64,000 bases of DNA from assembly GCA_030374765.1 (NCBI GenBank), contig JARGXX010000088.1:2728001-2792000 (forward strand). Direction: 5' to 3'. The notes beneath the pieces were generated by a model that saw only the letters and a program-made list of their open reading frames with translations, was not told the origin of the DNA and did not search any database. Of the stretch, positions 34,199 through 44,911 are shown piece by piece. Positions within the stretch are counted from its first letter, which is position 1, and each line of letters begins with the position of its first letter. A program made the position numbers and the translations under genes. The DNA is from Agarophyton chilense. Taxonomy: Eukaryota; Rhodophyta; Florideophyceae; Gracilariales; Gracilariaceae.

Positions 34199-36538
34199 TC
34201 AAGGATCAGTGTCTGCTAATGCAAGGAACGGGTCTGCATCAGAATAATCATCAAGGGTCTCTTTTTCCTCTTCTTCAAAAGATGGTGAATGGGTCTCCAT
34301 GTAGAAGCAAGGTATCTCTTCATCGATTTCGCCTTGGGTTTCGCCCAGTGTTTTGAGTCGCGATAGCGCGTCAGCTTGGACATTGGCCAATCCCTTCTTA
34401 TACTTCACTGCAAAATCGAATTCAGAAAGGCGTAAGCGCCATCGTGTGAGACGACCAGACGGGTCTGTAATGGACAGCACCCATCGTAGAGACGAATGAT
34501 CCGTGTTGACGGTAAAAAGTTCTCCTTGGAGATACGGTCGCAATGTGGTTAGAGCCCAAACGACTGCAAGGCATTCCTTTTCTGAAACTGAATACTTCTT
34601 CTCAGCTGTGTTCAGCGATCTTGACCAGTAACCAATGGGTTTGCGTTCACCATCAGGGTGTGTTTGAAAAAGGGCACACCCTACTTGGTACAGGCTAGAG
34701 TCGGTATCCACTGAGTATGGCAGGTTGGGGATGGGCAGCGCCAAGACTGGGGCTGTAATAATCTTTGTCTTCAGCGTGTCGAACGCTTCCGCTTCAGCTT
34801 GTCTGAATTGTTCCAGCTGTACTGGTTGTCATTTACGCAGCTTTGCGTTGAGCGGTGCCGCTATATGCGAGTATCGCGGCACAAATCGTCGGTAGACGCA
34901 CAAGCCGAGGAAAGAACTCAATTGCTTCTGTGTCGACGGAGGTTGTACTTCGCGGAGAGCCGCTGTTTGTGCCTCTTGAATGGCAAGCTGTCCCGGCTTG
35001 ATCACATGTCCTAAGTACCGGACGGTGCCAGCGAACCATTCGCATTTCTTGAACTTCAAGGTGATACCTACGCTCTGTAGTGCTTTGAGGATCTCCTCGA
35101 CATGCCGTAAATGGCTTTCCACATCCTGAGAAAAGATGATCGCATCGTCCAAATAGACTAAACAAGTCTTCCACTTGTATCTTGAGAGCAAGATGTCCAG
35201 AGGACGCTGGAAAGTAGCCGGTGCATTCGTTAAGCCAAAGGGCATCCTTTTGAAACGGTAGTGACCGGCGTGACACGCAAATGCGGTTTTATCTTTGTCT
35301 TCTTCCGCTACAAGCACCTGCCAATAGCCAGAGTTGGCGTCCATCGTGGTGAACACGTTCGCTTCTCCTAAGCTGTCAATACATTCGTCCATTCGAGGCA
35401 ACTGGTATGTATCTCGAACTGTAGCTGCGTTCAGTTTTCGATAATAGATACAGAATCGTAAAGAACTATCAGGTTTTGGGACCATCACCACTAGTGAGGC
35501 CCAAGCAGATTGAGCTGCTTCGATTACTCCTTCGTCCAGCATTTTGCTGACATTCTCCTCCTCGATTTGGCGAGTTCCCGGTCCCGCTCTGTAGGGTGGT
35601 TGGGAGATGGGTTGTGACCCTGGGACCAAATCAATGTGGTGTTCCGTAGCGGAGATCTCTCCTAGTTTTCCACTCCAAATGGATGTATACTTCTTCAGCA
35701 TAGACCTGATCCTCGTTCTGTATTGTTCCGACACATGTGCTAAGTCTAGCTCATCGACCAGGCTCTTTGGATCCTTTGCCGTTTGCAATTGATCTCCAGA
35801 CGGAGTTTGCAGTTCTTCGTCTGTGTCACCGACATGGGTTAATCCCAATACTTCTGCAATAGAAATATGAGTAGGGACCACCACTGTGGGATGAGGCAAA
35901 GCTGTTGCAACAACCTGATTCTTCGGTATCTGATAATCGTTATCGGTGAAGTTACTCACTAGTATCCAAAAGGGGCTACCAGGATCAACCTGAACAATGC
36001 CGTTAGCGACTAGCAATCCACGGGATTCGTACATCCGAGTATTCGGTTGAATTACCACGAGTCCGTGTCGTTCTGTTCTTACTTGAACCCAAGTTTGGGT
36101 TTGCGCCTTCAACATGGCACTCTTCGCTACTCGAATCCTCGGCGAGACACGTCCTCGGGGTTTCCCGTATTCCATAGATGGTGGAAGTGGAGGTGCTTCG
36201 GAGCAACGACGCATTGGCTTGCGAACAATTGGTACCATTGATCCATCATCTAGTTCCACTAGTTTTCTTCGCGGGCGAATGGCTTCGACAAATCTGTCGC
36301 AATAATCATATCCCAGTACCACTGGTGCAGCTAACGTCTTACAGACGATGAAGTCGACTAGGACTACAAAGCGTCCCAATCGCACCACGAGTCGAACTGT
36401 TCCCAGTGTCTTCACAGCATTTTTGTTGGTATCCCGGATGTCCGGTAAAGGGCCGTATCGAATACGTCCTAAATCAGCAGGAGCGAGCTCCGATTCCCGT
36501 ATAAAGTTCGGACCAGCACCTGTGTCCAGGATAGTCAA
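34199..36538 (-). pseudogene. Gypsy-B protease, RT and RNase H region
   Basis: Aspartic protease DTGAG near 36.53 kb. RT with FCIYYRKLN near 35.45 kb, TTMDANSGYWQV near 35.34 kb, MPFGLTNAPATFQR near 35.24 kb and YLDD near 35.15 kb. RNase H begins near 34.73 kb (YSVDTDSSLYQVG, YSVSEKECLAVVWAL). Typical Ty3/Gypsy order. Fossil. Confidence 0.9.
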
Positions 36539-36834
36539 TCGACGAGATAACAGGTTCCTGTCAGAACCGATGTCGGCATAGACCTTACAGTTTCATTTAG
36601 ACACTACCATGAGGTAACTTTCCCGTTTTGACGGACAAGTATAACGTCTCCAAGGACGATGTAACTCACAGTCAAACTGTACTCGCTTTCCGTCTGGCGG
36701 ATTGATTCCGTACGGCGGAAATTTGGGAGGCCTCAAGAGAATCTTGGGCTTCCAAGCGCGGGAGCAGGGAGGCGAGCTCTCCCTAATCAGCACCACGGGA
36801 TCGACTAGTGCCGACCCCCTAGGGGCTCCCTTAC

Positions 36835-38988
36835 TTAGTTTTCCGGTTGCACCGGCTTATTAGCCTCAAAGGCGCCTCTTCCTACCGGGGTTCCGGGTTG
36901 TAACAATTCAGCATTCTGAGCAACCGGCTTATCCGTCCGGCGCATTAGTGTCTGAGAAAACCAACTTTTGGCTTTCCCATACATGCCCGCCGGTACGCGG
37001 CTCCTTTCCTCTTCTGAGAGTGCTTCATAATTCGTCATGATACGACTCAGATCCTTTGCAGGAAGCGTGCATTCTGCACTCAAATGGTGTTTTCCATAAC
37101 ATGAATAACAAATCAAACCGTCACGACGGTTGGTCAACATAGGTTGTGAACGGTATGCCGTGCGAGTATCCACCCATCCGGGTTTCCCGTTCTTAAAACC
37201 TTTTTGTGGTGGCACTGTGAAGGGACGGTACATAGGGCGACGGCCCTCCATAGCCATTAGGGCTTCCTCGTCCTGAGACTCCGATTGTGGGAGATCCACT
37301 GTAGGTACAGAAGAGTCCGTATATTCCATTAAATGGACCGCCTCCTCATGCGAGTCACTTCCTTTGGGTGTCAACGACGAATCTAGTGAGTCAACTGGAG
37401 ATTCCAGATGTAGCAGTTTGCTGCGCTGATTAACTCTGGCGGAGATCTTCTCCTTACCCATTGAGGTTCCAAAAGCCACTGAACAACGGGGGCTACCACG
37501 TGCTCTGGCCTCGTCTCCTTCAGCTTTCGCAAACTGAAGTACCTCCAAAAACAAGACTCTGCTATGCTTCTCTCGATATCGAGCTACCAACGACTTGATG
37601 CTCGGGTCCAGCCCGTCGATGTACAAGGTAATCTTGTCCTCTGTCAAGTGGACGTTTCCACAGCGGACTGAAGCTTTTTTAAGCCTTGAGCTGTACTCAG
37701 CTTCGCCCTCCTCAGGCTTTTGGGTCACATTCCTTAGGTCCAGGATCGCCTGACGTATCGCGTTTGAAGTCGCGTAACTGCGCAGCAAATACTGCACCGC
37801 CTCTGGCCATGAGGTAACGCCGCCTTCATCGGCTGCCAATGATCCGCATACGGAACGATATTGCTCTACAGCAAAACCCTTCAGGACGTGTGGTAACGAC
37901 ACAAATGCCTGTGGTTCACTCATCTCTAGAGTTTCTGCTTCGGCAACGAATCGAGTGAGAAACTCGATAACGAGAATGGGGGGTTTCCCATCAAATGTTA
38001 AATCATTAAGGCCGATCTTCAATTGTTTGATGTGATCCTTCACCTTCGCGGTTTCGCGTCCTGAACGCTTCTTGCTCTTCACCTTCAGACGGTAGTACCT
38101 GTAATTCAGGACCTTCCGATAAAGCGGATTCGTGCACGGGAGAACCTTCAATCCTCTGTAAGGTGAGCCTTTTTTTCTCAATAACCACGAAGACGTGTTC
38201 TTCTTCCGAGATCGGACCCTTCGATGACCATCATCACTGTCGTCTTCATCTGACATATCTGAACCATCAGAATCATCAGTACTGGAACTGAAGCCCTCCG
38301 TACTTGACGATTCATCACTCGAATCACGTGCGGACTTCCGCTTCTTACGTCGTGACTTCGACTTCTTCGAACGAGCTTCCTTCAAAGAAGCCCCCTCCTC
38401 TTCCAGCACGACTGGTTTAGCTGCATTCTGCGCATGAACTGACGCCTTCAGGCGTTCTAAACGAGGGTTAACTCGAGTGAGGACTTCCTCTACACCCACG
38501 GTTAAGCCGGGTAGCGCATCGGGCGTATTCCCGTACCTCTCCAGTAGATAGTTCAAATCCTCACGTAGTGTTTTCACTGATGCAGAGACCTGCTTCCCAT
38601 CGTCTGGAAGAACGAGTGCTTGATGCGCACTGCGTAATTGTTCGACATCAGCGATAAGAGCAGGGATCTGCGATTCCAACGCAACCATGCGCACACGCGA
38701 AGCGCTTGACTCAGACTTGAGACGACGCACTTCCCTGCGCAAATCATCCTCTTCTTGAAGTCCGACGACCTCAGGGTCAACTACGGCTTCTGTGGTGGGC
38801 GTGACTGCCGCTGCCATAGGGGCCGGTACATCCGAGAGATCTCGTTCATCATTCACCGAGCGTGAGCGCGACATCGCTTGACGATACAGCCGCTCTCCGG
38901 TTTCAACAGATGAGGCGAGCCTCGGTTTCGGGGGTGGTGCCGCAGGACCGGGGCGACCAGTACTCGACTGGCTTCGGGTCTTCGGCAT
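36835..38988 (-). CDS. Gypsy-B gag
   Basis: Long open frame starting at a likely Met at 38988, about 215 bp inside the 5' LTR. It has a coiled N-terminal region, an acidic/basic Ser-rich spacer, a capsid-like helical region (about 38.0-37.5 kb) and one CCHC zinc knuckle (CYSCYGKHHLSAEC, near 37.1 kb). Structural protein of a retroelement fossil. Confidence 0.85.
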   Translation of the reverse strand: MPKTRSQSSTGRPGPAAPPPKPRLASSVETGERLYRQAMSRSRSVNDERDLSDVPAPMAAAVTPTTEAVVDPEVVGLQEEDDLRREVRRLKSESSASRVRMVALESQIPALIADVEQLRSAHQALVLPDDGKQVSASVKTLREDLNYLLERYGNTPDALPGLTVGVEEVLTRVNPRLERLKASVHAQNAAKPVVLEEEGASLKEARSKKSKSRRKKRKSARDSSDESSSTEGFSSSTDDSDGSDMSDEDDSDDGHRRVRSRKKNTSSWLLRKKGSPYRGLKVLPCTNPLYRKVLNYRYYRLKVKSKKRSGRETAKVKDHIKQLKIGLNDLTFDGKPPILVIEFLTRFVAEAETLEMSEPQAFVSLPHVLKGFAVEQYRSVCGSLAADEGGVTSWPEAVQYLLRSYATSNAIRQAILDLRNVTQKPEEGEAEYSSRLKKASVRCGNVHLTEDKITLYIDGLDPSIKSLVARYREKHSRVLFLEVLQFAKAEGDEARARGSPRCSVAFGTSMGKEKISARVNQRSKLLHLESPVDSLDSSLTPKGSDSHEEAVHLMEYTDSSVPTVDLPQSESQDEEALMAMEGRRPMYRPFTVPPQKGFKNGKPGWVDTRTAYRSQPMLTNRRDGLICYSCYGKHHLSAECTLPAKDLSRIMTNYEALSEEERSRVPAGMYGKAKSWFSQTLMRRTDKPVAQNAELLQPGTPVGRGAFEANKPVQPEN

Positions 38989-39203
38989 CCTAGACCAAAC
39001 CTGAGTCCAGGTGCGAACCAAATGGTGTCTTCGACTTCTCGACCACGTGTTCAACCACGATGACTTCCGCAATTGCCGGAGGTGGTTCGGTAAACAATAA
39101 CTGTAGTGATTCTACTTCTTCGAAGTATCGATATCGATTCCACGTTCCAGGAACGAATTGTTCAGTGCAGCTGACCACAGTGGTTCTAGGTCGGAAGACT
39201 ACT

Positions 39204-39870
39204 TGTAGTATCCGCTCTAACAGAGAGAGCAGACACCTGCGACAGCGTTCGGACTGCCGATGGGTCGCTTGCGGCGAAGGAAAAGGGGTGGTAGAGCTAC
39301 AACACCAGCGAGCTGGAAGTGGGGTGTAAGGCCACTACTCGCCAGTGAGGGTGAACAGTGCAACTGTAAAACGTTGATGGAACGTAGGTACGAGACGGCT
39401 CCTGAAGTGGTTGGGGGCTGACTATCTATTACAGCTCGTCCGAATCTCCGGTTAAGGAATCCTAAGCGAGGAACAGAATAGTCATGATGCCCATGTTGTC
39501 TCCTTCACTTGGAGTCGGCGCTCACCTCTGGTACACTATATACTGTGTGCCAGGGTGAGTGCCCAAATAAATATATAAATAATACCCAGTGGTCAGCCAC
39601 TTAGCCAAACCACTGTATGGGTATGGTCCCTAATGGACGTCTAGCTACAAAGGGTAGTAAAACCAGCCACGTGGATCGCCACTACATGCGCCGTTGCAAG
39701 CCACTCCACTCGTGATGCCACGTGTTCCAACAATGCACCCTGCCTCCTGGCATCCTACGCGGTGTGCCGTTTCATATCACAATGCTGATGATATCACTCA
39801 CTTATGAGTTCCAACCGCGAATTCGCCAAAAACCAACCCATCGGATTCCCCGACATAGTAGAATACTACA
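39204..39870 (-). repeat. Gypsy-B 5' LTR
   Basis: 667 bp partner of 29152-29818, same TGTAGTA...TACTACA ends. Bordered outside by Copia-C gag sequence. Confidence 0.9.
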
Positions 39871-40380
39871 GCTATCACTGGAATCTTTTCCGGAATGGGT
39901 TAGGATTAGATATAAAAGAGAAAGTCCCGCGAAACGATTGATGAACTCCTAGATAGATTCACCTGATCTACGTTTGCAGCAGTTGATTTCCTTTTAGAGG
40001 CAAACGATTCGTTATAAGCGATCTACGGTAGAGACTTTTGCGACCATATCTACGACTTTCTTAACCATTGACATCTGGTCAAGTGCTTCATCTTGAGATT
40101 GAGCAGTCTGTTAAATTTCTCCAGTGCGTACAGCCTTTTTGACTACCTCGTTCTTTGCAAATTCCAAAGAACTATAGAGAGATAGACATAAAGTTGAAGC
40201 TGCGCCTTCGGCGCGAGAATCGCCTCCGTTTGCACATGCCTTCAATGTATCAGCCCATTCGAAAACAGCTTCGCGCCATAAGAACTTGTCAGTGTTAGCA
40301 CATAATTTTCGTAGGATAAAAACATTTCTTGGGCTGAGATTGTCCCCTGGGCCCATAACTGTGAGTTGGGCTTCGGACAT
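39871..40380 (-). pseudogene. Copia-C gag, proximal part
   Basis: Opens with MSEAQLTVMGPGDN. The ATG at 40380 lies inside the 5' LTR, about 20 nt before its end, and the frame crosses into internal sequence. Helical gag-like content (KFLWREAVFEWADTLK). The distal part is on the far side of Gypsy-B. Confidence 0.7.
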
Positions 40381-40589
40381 GTTGTCGAAGTTTATACGTG
40401 TACAATGGTGGGGACAATCTCAACACAAACAATAGCCGGCGCAAAAGGTTTGCCGGGAGCTTTTTTCAGAGCTCCATGGAAATCTTGGGAGGTTTATATA
40501 AGCATACTAGGCGACCTTTCGGACATCTAAGGTGACCTACAACGTTGTGTTACATGTACGTCATCGTGTCATCCTGTACGTGTTTATCA
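40360..40589 (-). repeat. Copia-C 5' LTR
   Basis: 230 bp partner of 24946-25175, followed by ACAGT (40590-40594). A TTATATAA core near 40493-40500 can serve as a TATA element on the minus strand. Confidence 0.85.
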
Positions 40590-40743
40590 ACAGTACCAAG
40601 AATAGGTTATGAATGCCGTTTATCGACTTCCATGATTTTCGATCATTCGAATAAATATGTATCTCGAATGCTACGCTACATTCAGAGAACAACCTTCATG
40701 TCTGCTTACGCATTTTTGTTCTTACTGATTGGGTTTGTTGAGC

Positions 40744-41091
40744 ATGGTGGACTTTGAAAGTAACTTTACTAACATATTTCAAACTGCTCTTGCTAATAAA
40801 ACACAGTTTAGGCCTTTTTTATTTGAATCTGATCAAAGAAAATTAGCCAGAACAGGCTTTAAAAAAACTTATTCGCCATTAAAAGTAGACAATTCCACTC
40901 ATGGCTATTTTTGTATCTGCACTGAGCAATATACTTTTATGACCGCGTCAGATTCTTCGCAATATAATCTGCCGAACTTTAACGGTAGAGATCTGCTATT
41001 TACAGTCCTGGCTATCTACACTCTCCTAAATTCAAATAGCAACAAGCGTTTCATAGTTCTTCTAAACTGCTGCTCTCAGCCAATTATGTAA
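40744..41091 (+). CDS. Hypothetical small AT-rich ORF
   Basis: 115 codons from an ATG at 40744 (MVDFESNFTNIFQ). The stretch is more AT-rich than the host genes. No domain recognised; the C-terminal third is hydrophobic. It may be a chance frame in the AT-rich block that also holds the Tc1 relic. Confidence 0.2.
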   Translation: MVDFESNFTNIFQTALANKTQFRPFLFESDQRKLARTGFKKTYSPLKVDNSTHGYFCICTEQYTFMTASDSSQYNLPNFNGRDLLFTVLAIYTLLNSNSNKRFIVLLNCCSQPIM

Positions 41092-41409
41092 AGTATGTCG
41101 TACTCGGAAAGCACCTTCTCTATATGAAAAGACTAACCATTCAACTATCGTCCACCAGAATTTAGTTGCGATCACTGCGTGTTTCTTTGGATAGCGCTCC
41201 ACAAAAAACCGCTCCACAAAAAACCGCTAAATTCCAACGAGCACAAATAGTATTTTATACCTCACACTTACGTTAATTATAGTTTTTAACATCTGCTTTC
41301 ACAATTTTATCCACAATCACAGAAAACATCTAAAAGTAGTGCTTCTGTTTCAAAACACACTCTTTACAATGACGTTTACACCAATGCCAATATTTAAAAG
41401 AGACAGATA

Positions 41410-42330
41410 ATGGCTCTACGCAGCAAAATTGTTCCTATTGAATACATTTCACTTGGCCTTAATAGAACCCTTTTGACATTGTCTTATATTTTAAAGCGCC
41501 ACAAAAACAAGAAAAAGATCGATGAAACCCGACCTGCTCTCAACATCAGTGAAAAAAGGCAAGCGCGGGCTAATTCGACTCAAACTAACGAGTGAATATA
41601 TTGCGTAAGAATTAAAACACAGATTTACTTTCTCCATCCCTGTTTGCCGTATCCAACTGATAATAAAAGCGGAGCCAATTCTTCACTATCAAATGCTTTT
41701 AAAGGCTCCAAAATTGAATTTCAGACATTTAAAAACGCTTAAAATGAACGAAACGCAATATGAGCAAGAATGACAACCATAAACGAAAAGTTGTTTTTTC
41801 TGACGAAAAGAAGTCTAAACTAGATGTTATAGGCAAATTTTGATATTATTGGCACGATTTACGTATAAACCCTTGTCGTTGTTTTACTTTTCAAAGAAGA
41901 GGTGGATCTATCATGGTTTGGGGAGGTTTATATTTTCAAGGTGTGTCAAAGCTGATCGTTTTTTGTGACAAACAGAATTCCATAACGTATTGAAAAAAAT
42001 TGGAACAGGGGTTGTTTCCATTTGTGACTGATACGTTTAGAGAATCTTGTTTCCATATTTTTCAACAAGAGAACGCATTAATTCATATGGAAAAAATATA
42101 CGCGTTAATTGCCAGCACACAATCTAATTTGTTTTCAAACTCTGCCAGAAAAACTTTCTTGATCTTTACATAATAGAAAAGTTTCTATGGAGGTGGCTCA
42201 TAAATTGTTCGAAGGATCTTTGCAGTTTGAATCAGTGGAAGAACTAAACGCTATTATTGTAGAAGTTTGGGCAAACTTGGAAACTGATTACCTCTTAGAG
42301 TTATATAATAGCATTTAAAGACGTCTTTTT
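41410..42330 (+). pseudogene. Tc1/mariner transposase relic
   Basis: The N-terminal part (41410-41595) has a helix-turn-helix-like segment and a RPALNISEKRQAR stretch where Tc1 proteins have their GRPR-type linker. The catalytic part shows VVFSDEKK (first Asp, 41802), YYWHDLR, RRGGSIMVWGG (about 41900-41930) and FQQENALIH near 42.06 kb. The last segment normally reads QQDNAPxH, so the second Asp is Glu here. There are several stops (for example after GKF and after NSITY) and frame changes toward the end. No clear terminal repeats were found. Dead DNA transposon. Confidence 0.8.
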
Positions 42331-42379
42331 GCTGTTATTCGCTCGAAAGGAGACGATACAGGATACTAAGGAAGGGCGC

Positions 42380-43360
42380 AATGAGCTCAGAATAAAGCTG
42401 TGAACATTTATTTTTCGCGCTTTGGATTGCTAGTGCTGCACTGTTTTATGCATGTAAGGAAGCACGTTGCGTGTCTGACGATTGATGGCCGCGCAGTATG
42501 CTTAGGACAGGGGAGCGGTTCAGCCAAAGGCCTCTTTTTTTTCATAACGTTTGTCAAAAGCAACATGCCGTAAAAGGAACGGTTGTTGCGATTTGATTCT
42601 CGGGGAGTGTTATTTAAAAAGGTAACATCCGCAGGTCACATCCTGGCAAGATGATCACATAGCCTCGTCCCAGAAATTAGCCCTCAATTCATTTGGGTCA
42701 GGTTTACAGCACTGACGTCATGCACTGCTGCACATGAACAGCACTGTAAGCAATACGTACATACATACATACGTACCCACTGATGCACAACTATACACCC
42801 GACGAAAAAACTGTGTACAAGACGCATATGCTGCGAACGTGGCCCAATATCTGTGCAGCGTTCAGGAATATAATTTGCAGGATCATCCTACGTAAACATC
42901 ATGAAGTCACGACGTTTGGGCAGCTTTTCTTTTTTGACATCCTAACTTCTGCGCTTCTTGCGTTTGCCCCGTTGAGTTTCCTTGCTCAGAAAGATGATGG
43001 CGACAACGTTCATGAGCTGACTTTAGTTCCTGTACAGTAGCGGGCAACTGTCATCAACTTATTCATTCAATCAGCTAGGCTGCCATGATAGAATCTAGAT
43101 GAACTAGCCGTCGACAAGAGCGGTGAGAAAAAAAATCTTCAGCTCTCGACACTTTCAATTCAGTTGCAACCACCATACGTGTTGGAGTCCCTTTCTCACA
43201 AGAGTGTACGTTCTTGGCCCAGCCTTTCATTATAGGAATATTTTGGGCTCCCAACTTCCCATGCTCCACAATACTAAAGCCCGAGCAAGATCAACATTGC
43301 AATCCTACTTAAATCATCAAGAGAACTCGGTGGTCATCGACATCTATATCTATTCACCTC
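42380..43360. other. Intergenic stretch, upstream region of the malectin-like gene
   Basis: No gene supported. It holds a short ACAT-type simple repeat at about 42756-42778 and the presumed promoter region of the gene at 43361, where I see no clear TATA box. Confidence 0.4.
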
Positions 43361-44911
43361 ATGATCATGGCTTCATCGATCAAACAAGCACTTATTCTGC
43401 TGTCCCTTCTATGCTTTTCTCAAGCCTCGAAAACGCCATCAAAACGCCTCACATCTATCTTCGCCCCTCTTCATGGCGAAGTTCCTCAAAAGCGTTGTAT
43501 CAACCTTGGTACATGGTATAATTCTGTTGGACCTTTTGAACCGGAGCTCGGCTTAGTCGAATATAAGACCCCGAACCCTGGGTACTTTTCTCTCCCTTTC
43601 ATTCGCATCAATGGAACTGGGTTTGATGAGGCATTTAGTACGCAAAGGAGAGGTGATCTCATCTCTTTTGTGCTCAAATTAGATTACCGTTTCACATATG
43701 AGGTTACACTTGGCTTTGCCGAAATCAAGCGCGAGACATGCAAGATTGGGGCAAGAATCATGAATATCAACGTTCAAGGCAAGTCTAAATTTGGGGTAGA
43801 TGTCTTTAGGGCGGCCGGGTGTCGTAAGCCATACTACGTCACTTTTCCCGATCTCAGACCCGGTCGTCAAGGTTTTCTCTCCGCATTTGTTCGTGGAATC
43901 AAGAACAAGGCTCAAATTGCAGTCATTTGTATCAGGAGGACTGGGAAGGCGCCTGAACCATCCCCATTGCCGCCGTCACCTTTTCCCCGTCCGTCATTGC
44001 CAGCATCACCTTCTACTCGTCCATCCGTTACCCCAACTCCGGCTCCGGTCTTGAAACCTTCTGCTCGTCCATCTGTTTCCCCAACTCCGGCTCCGGTCTT
44101 GAAACCTTCCACATGTCAACAGAGAGGTTGTTTCACTTTCGATGGTCCAGGAGACTACGAAGTGATTGGAAACTCTCTTAGTCTGGATGAAGATAGAGAA
44201 AACTGTGGGATTAGATCCTCCAGCTCCGCTCTCTTGAAAGTTCCCAACGGAGCAAAGGTCAGGAAGGCTATCTTGTACTGGTCAGCATCTGGGAAACTTG
44301 AGAAGAAGGCGAAGGCGACACTGAATGGTGTGACTTACGAAGCACAAAAGATTTTTTCTGGAGGATACGGACAAACCACGTTTTACGGTGCGTGGGCTGA
44401 TGTTACCTCCGCTGTGCGGCAAAACGGGGCTTACAATGTGGGAGGTATCTGGTACGATAATGGGGAGCCTTATTGTTCCTTGAATGCTGCGTACGCAGCG
44501 TGGACTGTTATTGTCATTTATGAACGTGCCGATCTTCCGATTGCTCGTGTGAACTTTTGTGCTAACGACTTCACGTTCACATTCCCGGCAGGAACCTACA
44601 CCAATACGGTAGGATGTATTGGTGGTACCTCAACAACCTCAACGGCGAGAACGACAGTTGTAACTTTTGAGAGTGATGGATACAAGGGAGAGAACTTCTT
44701 CATCAATGGAAGATATCTTGGTGATAACCTCTTCCGCGGATCAACTTCTCCCAATTTTGATATCCGTTCTTTCGATGTGGTGAACGTTGTGAGGGCACAG
44801 GTTCGTTTCATCTCGTACACGATTCGCTCCTATTTTGTAAGGACTAGATTCGGGGGTGCCATTGAGGGTTTGTTCATGCCCATTCGAGTTGTTTACCACA
44901 CATTGGATTAA
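43361..44911 (+). CDS. Secreted malectin-like / adhesin-like protein
   Basis: 516 residues, one exon. Residues 1-22 form a signal peptide (a second Met at position 3 is an alternative start). Residues about 45-195 look like a malectin-type carbohydrate-binding domain: YEVTLGFAEI followed by IGARIMNINVQGK and DVFRAAG. A Pro/Ser/Thr linker (200-250) contains a duplicated TPAPVLKPSARPSVSP-type unit. Residues about 255-516 resemble DUF3344-like domains of bacterial surface proteins: ALLKVPNGAKVRKAILYWS, then ADVTSAV, AAWTVIVIYE, then a long beta-rich end. Expected role: extracellular or wall-bound glycan binding or adhesion. No membrane anchor is seen. Malectin and DUF3344 assignments are from motif memory, moderate certainty. 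Confidence 0.75.
   Translation: MIMASSIKQALILLSLLCFSQASKTPSKRLTSIFAPLHGEVPQKRCINLGTWYNSVGPFEPELGLVEYKTPNPGYFSLPFIRINGTGFDEAFSTQRRGDLISFVLKLDYRFTYEVTLGFAEIKRETCKIGARIMNINVQGKSKFGVDVFRAAGCRKPYYVTFPDLRPGRQGFLSAFVRGIKNKAQIAVICIRRTGKAPEPSPLPPSPFPRPSLPASPSTRPSVTPTPAPVLKPSARPSVSPTPAPVLKPSTCQQRGCFTFDGPGDYEVIGNSLSLDEDRENCGIRSSSSALLKVPNGAKVRKAILYWSASGKLEKKAKATLNGVTYEAQKIFSGGYGQTTFYGAWADVTSAVRQNGAYNVGGIWYDNGEPYCSLNAAYAAWTVIVIYERADLPIARVNFCANDFTFTFPAGTYTNTVGCIGGTSTTSTARTTVVTFESDGYKGENFFINGRYLGDNLFRGSTSPNFDIRSFDVVNVVRAQVRFISYTIRSYFVRTRFGGAIEGLFMPIRVVYHTLD

Larger units (their letters stand above)
29152..39870 (-). mobile_element. Gypsy-B: chromodomain Ty3/Gypsy element with opposite-strand gene
   Basis: Minus-strand element of 10.7 kb inserted in Copia-C gag. 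LTRs of 667 bp lie at 39204-39870 (5') and 29152-29818 (3'), with TGTAGTA...TACTACA ends. Order: gag, protease, RT, RNase H, integrase, chromodomain, a tandem-repeat tract, an opposite-strand open region and a purine tract (GAGGGGGGTA) against the 3' LTR. By eye the LTRs differ at roughly two dozen sites (about 4%), so it is moderately old. Coding regions are mostly long and open, with only a few breaks. No 5-bp duplication is visible at the borders. Confidence 0.9.
24946..40589 (-). mobile_element. Copia-C: Ty1/Copia element split by Gypsy-B
   Basis: Minus-strand element with LTRs at 40360-40589 (5') and 24946-25175 (3') and ACAGT on both sides. Internal order on the minus strand: gag (39.87-40.38 kb and 28.56-29.15 kb, separated by the Gypsy-B insertion), integrase, RT, RNase H, then a purine-rich tract (GACAGGAGGG) just before the 3' LTR. 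Without Gypsy-B it would be about 4.9 kb, normal for Copia. Broken, about ten breaks besides the insertion; LTRs clearly diverged, so fairly old. Confidence 0.9.

Noticed and set aside
40545-40757. A conserved small peptide gene, because a similar frame (MCYIYVIVSSCTC) also occurs at 25131
   Set aside because: Both copies lie in the paired Copia-C LTRs, which explains the similarity; the frames diverge beyond the LTR.
42756-42778. CRISPR-like or satellite array at the ACAT repeat
   Set aside because: Only a few simple-sequence units without spacers; an ordinary microsatellite.
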